Source: an uncultured Dietzia sp. (lineage in GTDB: Bacteria; Actinomycetota; Actinomycetes; Mycobacteriales; Mycobacteriaceae). From it: 5,900 nt of DNA. Position numbers and translations under genes: made by a program. Shown here one piece after another: positions 5,084 through 5,900 of this stretch (position 1 is the stretch's first letter; every line of letters starts with the position of its first letter). The notes under the pieces were generated by a model. It was not told the origin of the DNA. It saw nothing but the letters and a program-made list of their open reading frames with translations, and did no database searches. Where the stretch lies: positions 1 to 5,900 of the forward strand of contig CAMNYG010000095.1 in NCBI GenBank assembly GCA_946570335.1, given 5' to 3'.

Positions 5084-5900
5084 ATGAAGCACACAACAGG
5101 CGCACTCGCCGTCCTCGCCGCGGCGACGCTGACCCTGACCGCCTGTGGAGGCGGATCGACGGACACGAGCGCCTCCGGCTCAGCCGGGGGGCTGACCCCG
5201 GCGGAGTCGGGCCGGTGCACCGAGGACAACGTCGGCGGCACCATCACGATGGGCGAGTACGTCATGCTGCCCACCTTCATGCCGGGCCAGGGCCAGTACG
5301 GCATCCGTGGCGGCTCCGAGTCGGCGGCGGTCTACGACCGCCTCATGCGCTGGGACCCCGAGGTCGAGGAGTTCGAGCCCAAGCTCGCCGAGTCGCTCGA
5401 GTCCAACGACGATCACACGGTCTGGACCCTGACGCTGCGCGACGGCGTGAACTTCTCCAACGGCGACCCGGTCACCGCCGAGGACGTGGCGTTCACCATC
5501 GGCCTGCACCAGGACCCGGCCACGCGGTCCGTCGCCATGACCGATGCCCAGCAGGTCGACGAGGTCGTCGTGGTGGATCCGCTGACGGTCGAGTTCAGGC
5601 TCACCGAGGCGTGGGCGGGATTCCCCGTGCTGCTCGCCGGCACCGTGGGCGAGGTCATCCCCCGCCAGGCCTTCGAGGCGTCGACCCCGGAGGAGTGGGC
5701 GAACAACCCGATCGGCGCCGGAGCGTTCGTCGTCGACTCCTACACCCCGGACCAGGAGGTCGTCCTCCAACCCAACCCCGAGTACTACGGCGGCCCCGTC
5801 TGCCCGACGCTGGAGTTCATCCGCATCCCCGGCTCCCAGGGCACATACGAGGCCTTCCAGACCGGTGAGCTGCAGGTCGGCATGCTTCGTGGCGCCAAGT
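5084..5900 (+). CDS. ABC transporter substrate-binding lipoprotein, SBP_bac_5 type (3' end outside window)
   Basis: Extracytoplasmic solute-binding protein of the importer; 272 codons are visible with no stop, about half the usual ~500-550 residues. The start is an ATG immediately after the preceding TGA, with AAGGAG (5072-5077) 6 nt upstream, so the two genes are coupled. Residues 1-20 form a lipoprotein signal peptide (KH, then a hydrophobic core) ending in the lipobox LTAC, with C21 as the lipidated residue. A Gly/Ser/Thr-rich linker (22-44) follows. Family features include YDRLMRWDPE (from 84), the stretch ending LRDGVNFSNGDPVTAEDVAF and NPIGAGAF (208-215) followed by a YYGGP turn. Two other cysteines, C45 and C240, could form a disulfide. 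This protein sets substrate specificity, but the visible half does not reveal the ligand. Confidence 0.93.
   Translation, partial: MKHTTGALAVLAAATLTLTACGGGSTDTSASGSAGGLTPAESGRCTEDNVGGTITMGEYVMLPTFMPGQGQYGIRGGSESAAVYDRLMRWDPEVEEFEPKLAESLESNDDHTVWTLTLRDGVNFSNGDPVTAEDVAFTIGLHQDPATRSVAMTDAQQVDEVVVVDPLTVEFRLTEAWAGFPVLLAGTVGEVIPRQAFEASTPEEWANNPIGAGAFVVDSYTPDQEVVLQPNPEYYGGPVCPTLEFIRIPGSQGTYEAFQTGELQVGMLRGAK

Noticed and set aside
5084..5868. Open frames over the binding-protein region, including the 358-aa plus-strand frame and minus-strand frames.
   Set aside because: The lipoprotein frame from 5084 has lipobox and family motifs and is open to the window end. The others are Arg/Gly/His-rich shadows.
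1..5900. Search for insertion sequences, CRISPR arrays, tRNA/rRNA or phage genes.
   Set aside because: Nothing recognisable was found; apart from 1-107 and 2858-2999 the window is filled by the six transporter and regulator genes.

Overview
The window is about two thirds G+C, with strong G/C preference at third codon positions, GTG starts and tightly overlapping genes. This points to a high-GC actinomycete, most likely of the Mycobacteriales (Dietzia, Gordonia, Rhodococcus or Mycobacterium type). The genus cannot be fixed from the sequence alone. The whole window is one peptide-type (Dpp/Opp family) ABC importer locus with its probable regulator, arranged as two divergent transcription units.

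Leftward unit (2857 down to 108): a DppB-like permease, a DppC-like permease and a TetR-family regulator. All three reading frames overlap (8 nt, then about 17 nt), so they are very likely one translationally coupled operon. Bases 1-107, beyond the TetR stop, hold two small hairpins and no gene I can support.

Intergenic region (2858-2999): the only AT-rich stretch. Bases 2901-2970 contain 26 G/C out of 70. It appears to carry two promoters on opposite strands lying over the same ~35 bp, a CRP/GlxR-type dyad (CGTGA-N6-TCACA), a second dyad (TAAGT-N5-ACTTA) and a strong ribosome-binding site. That ribosome-binding site is followed by ATC rather than ATG, GTG or TTG.

Rightward unit (about 3000 to beyond 5900): a DppD-like ATPase, a DppF-like ATPase (ATGA overlap) and a lipoprotein substrate-binding protein cut off by the window edge. 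Together the five transport genes would make a complete importer. The lipoprotein captures substrate outside the membrane, the DppB/DppC heterodimer forms the channel, and the DppD/DppF heterodimer hydrolyses ATP. The substrate (di-/oligopeptide, nickel-type chelate or another small molecule) cannot be read from the sequence.

Most worth a second look: the apparent AUC start of the DppD-like ATPase; the overlapping divergent promoters, with a CRP-like site at about -41 for one and over the -10 of the other; and a two-helix insertion in the DppB-like permease. I see no mobile element, CRISPR array, RNA gene or novel defence-type system.
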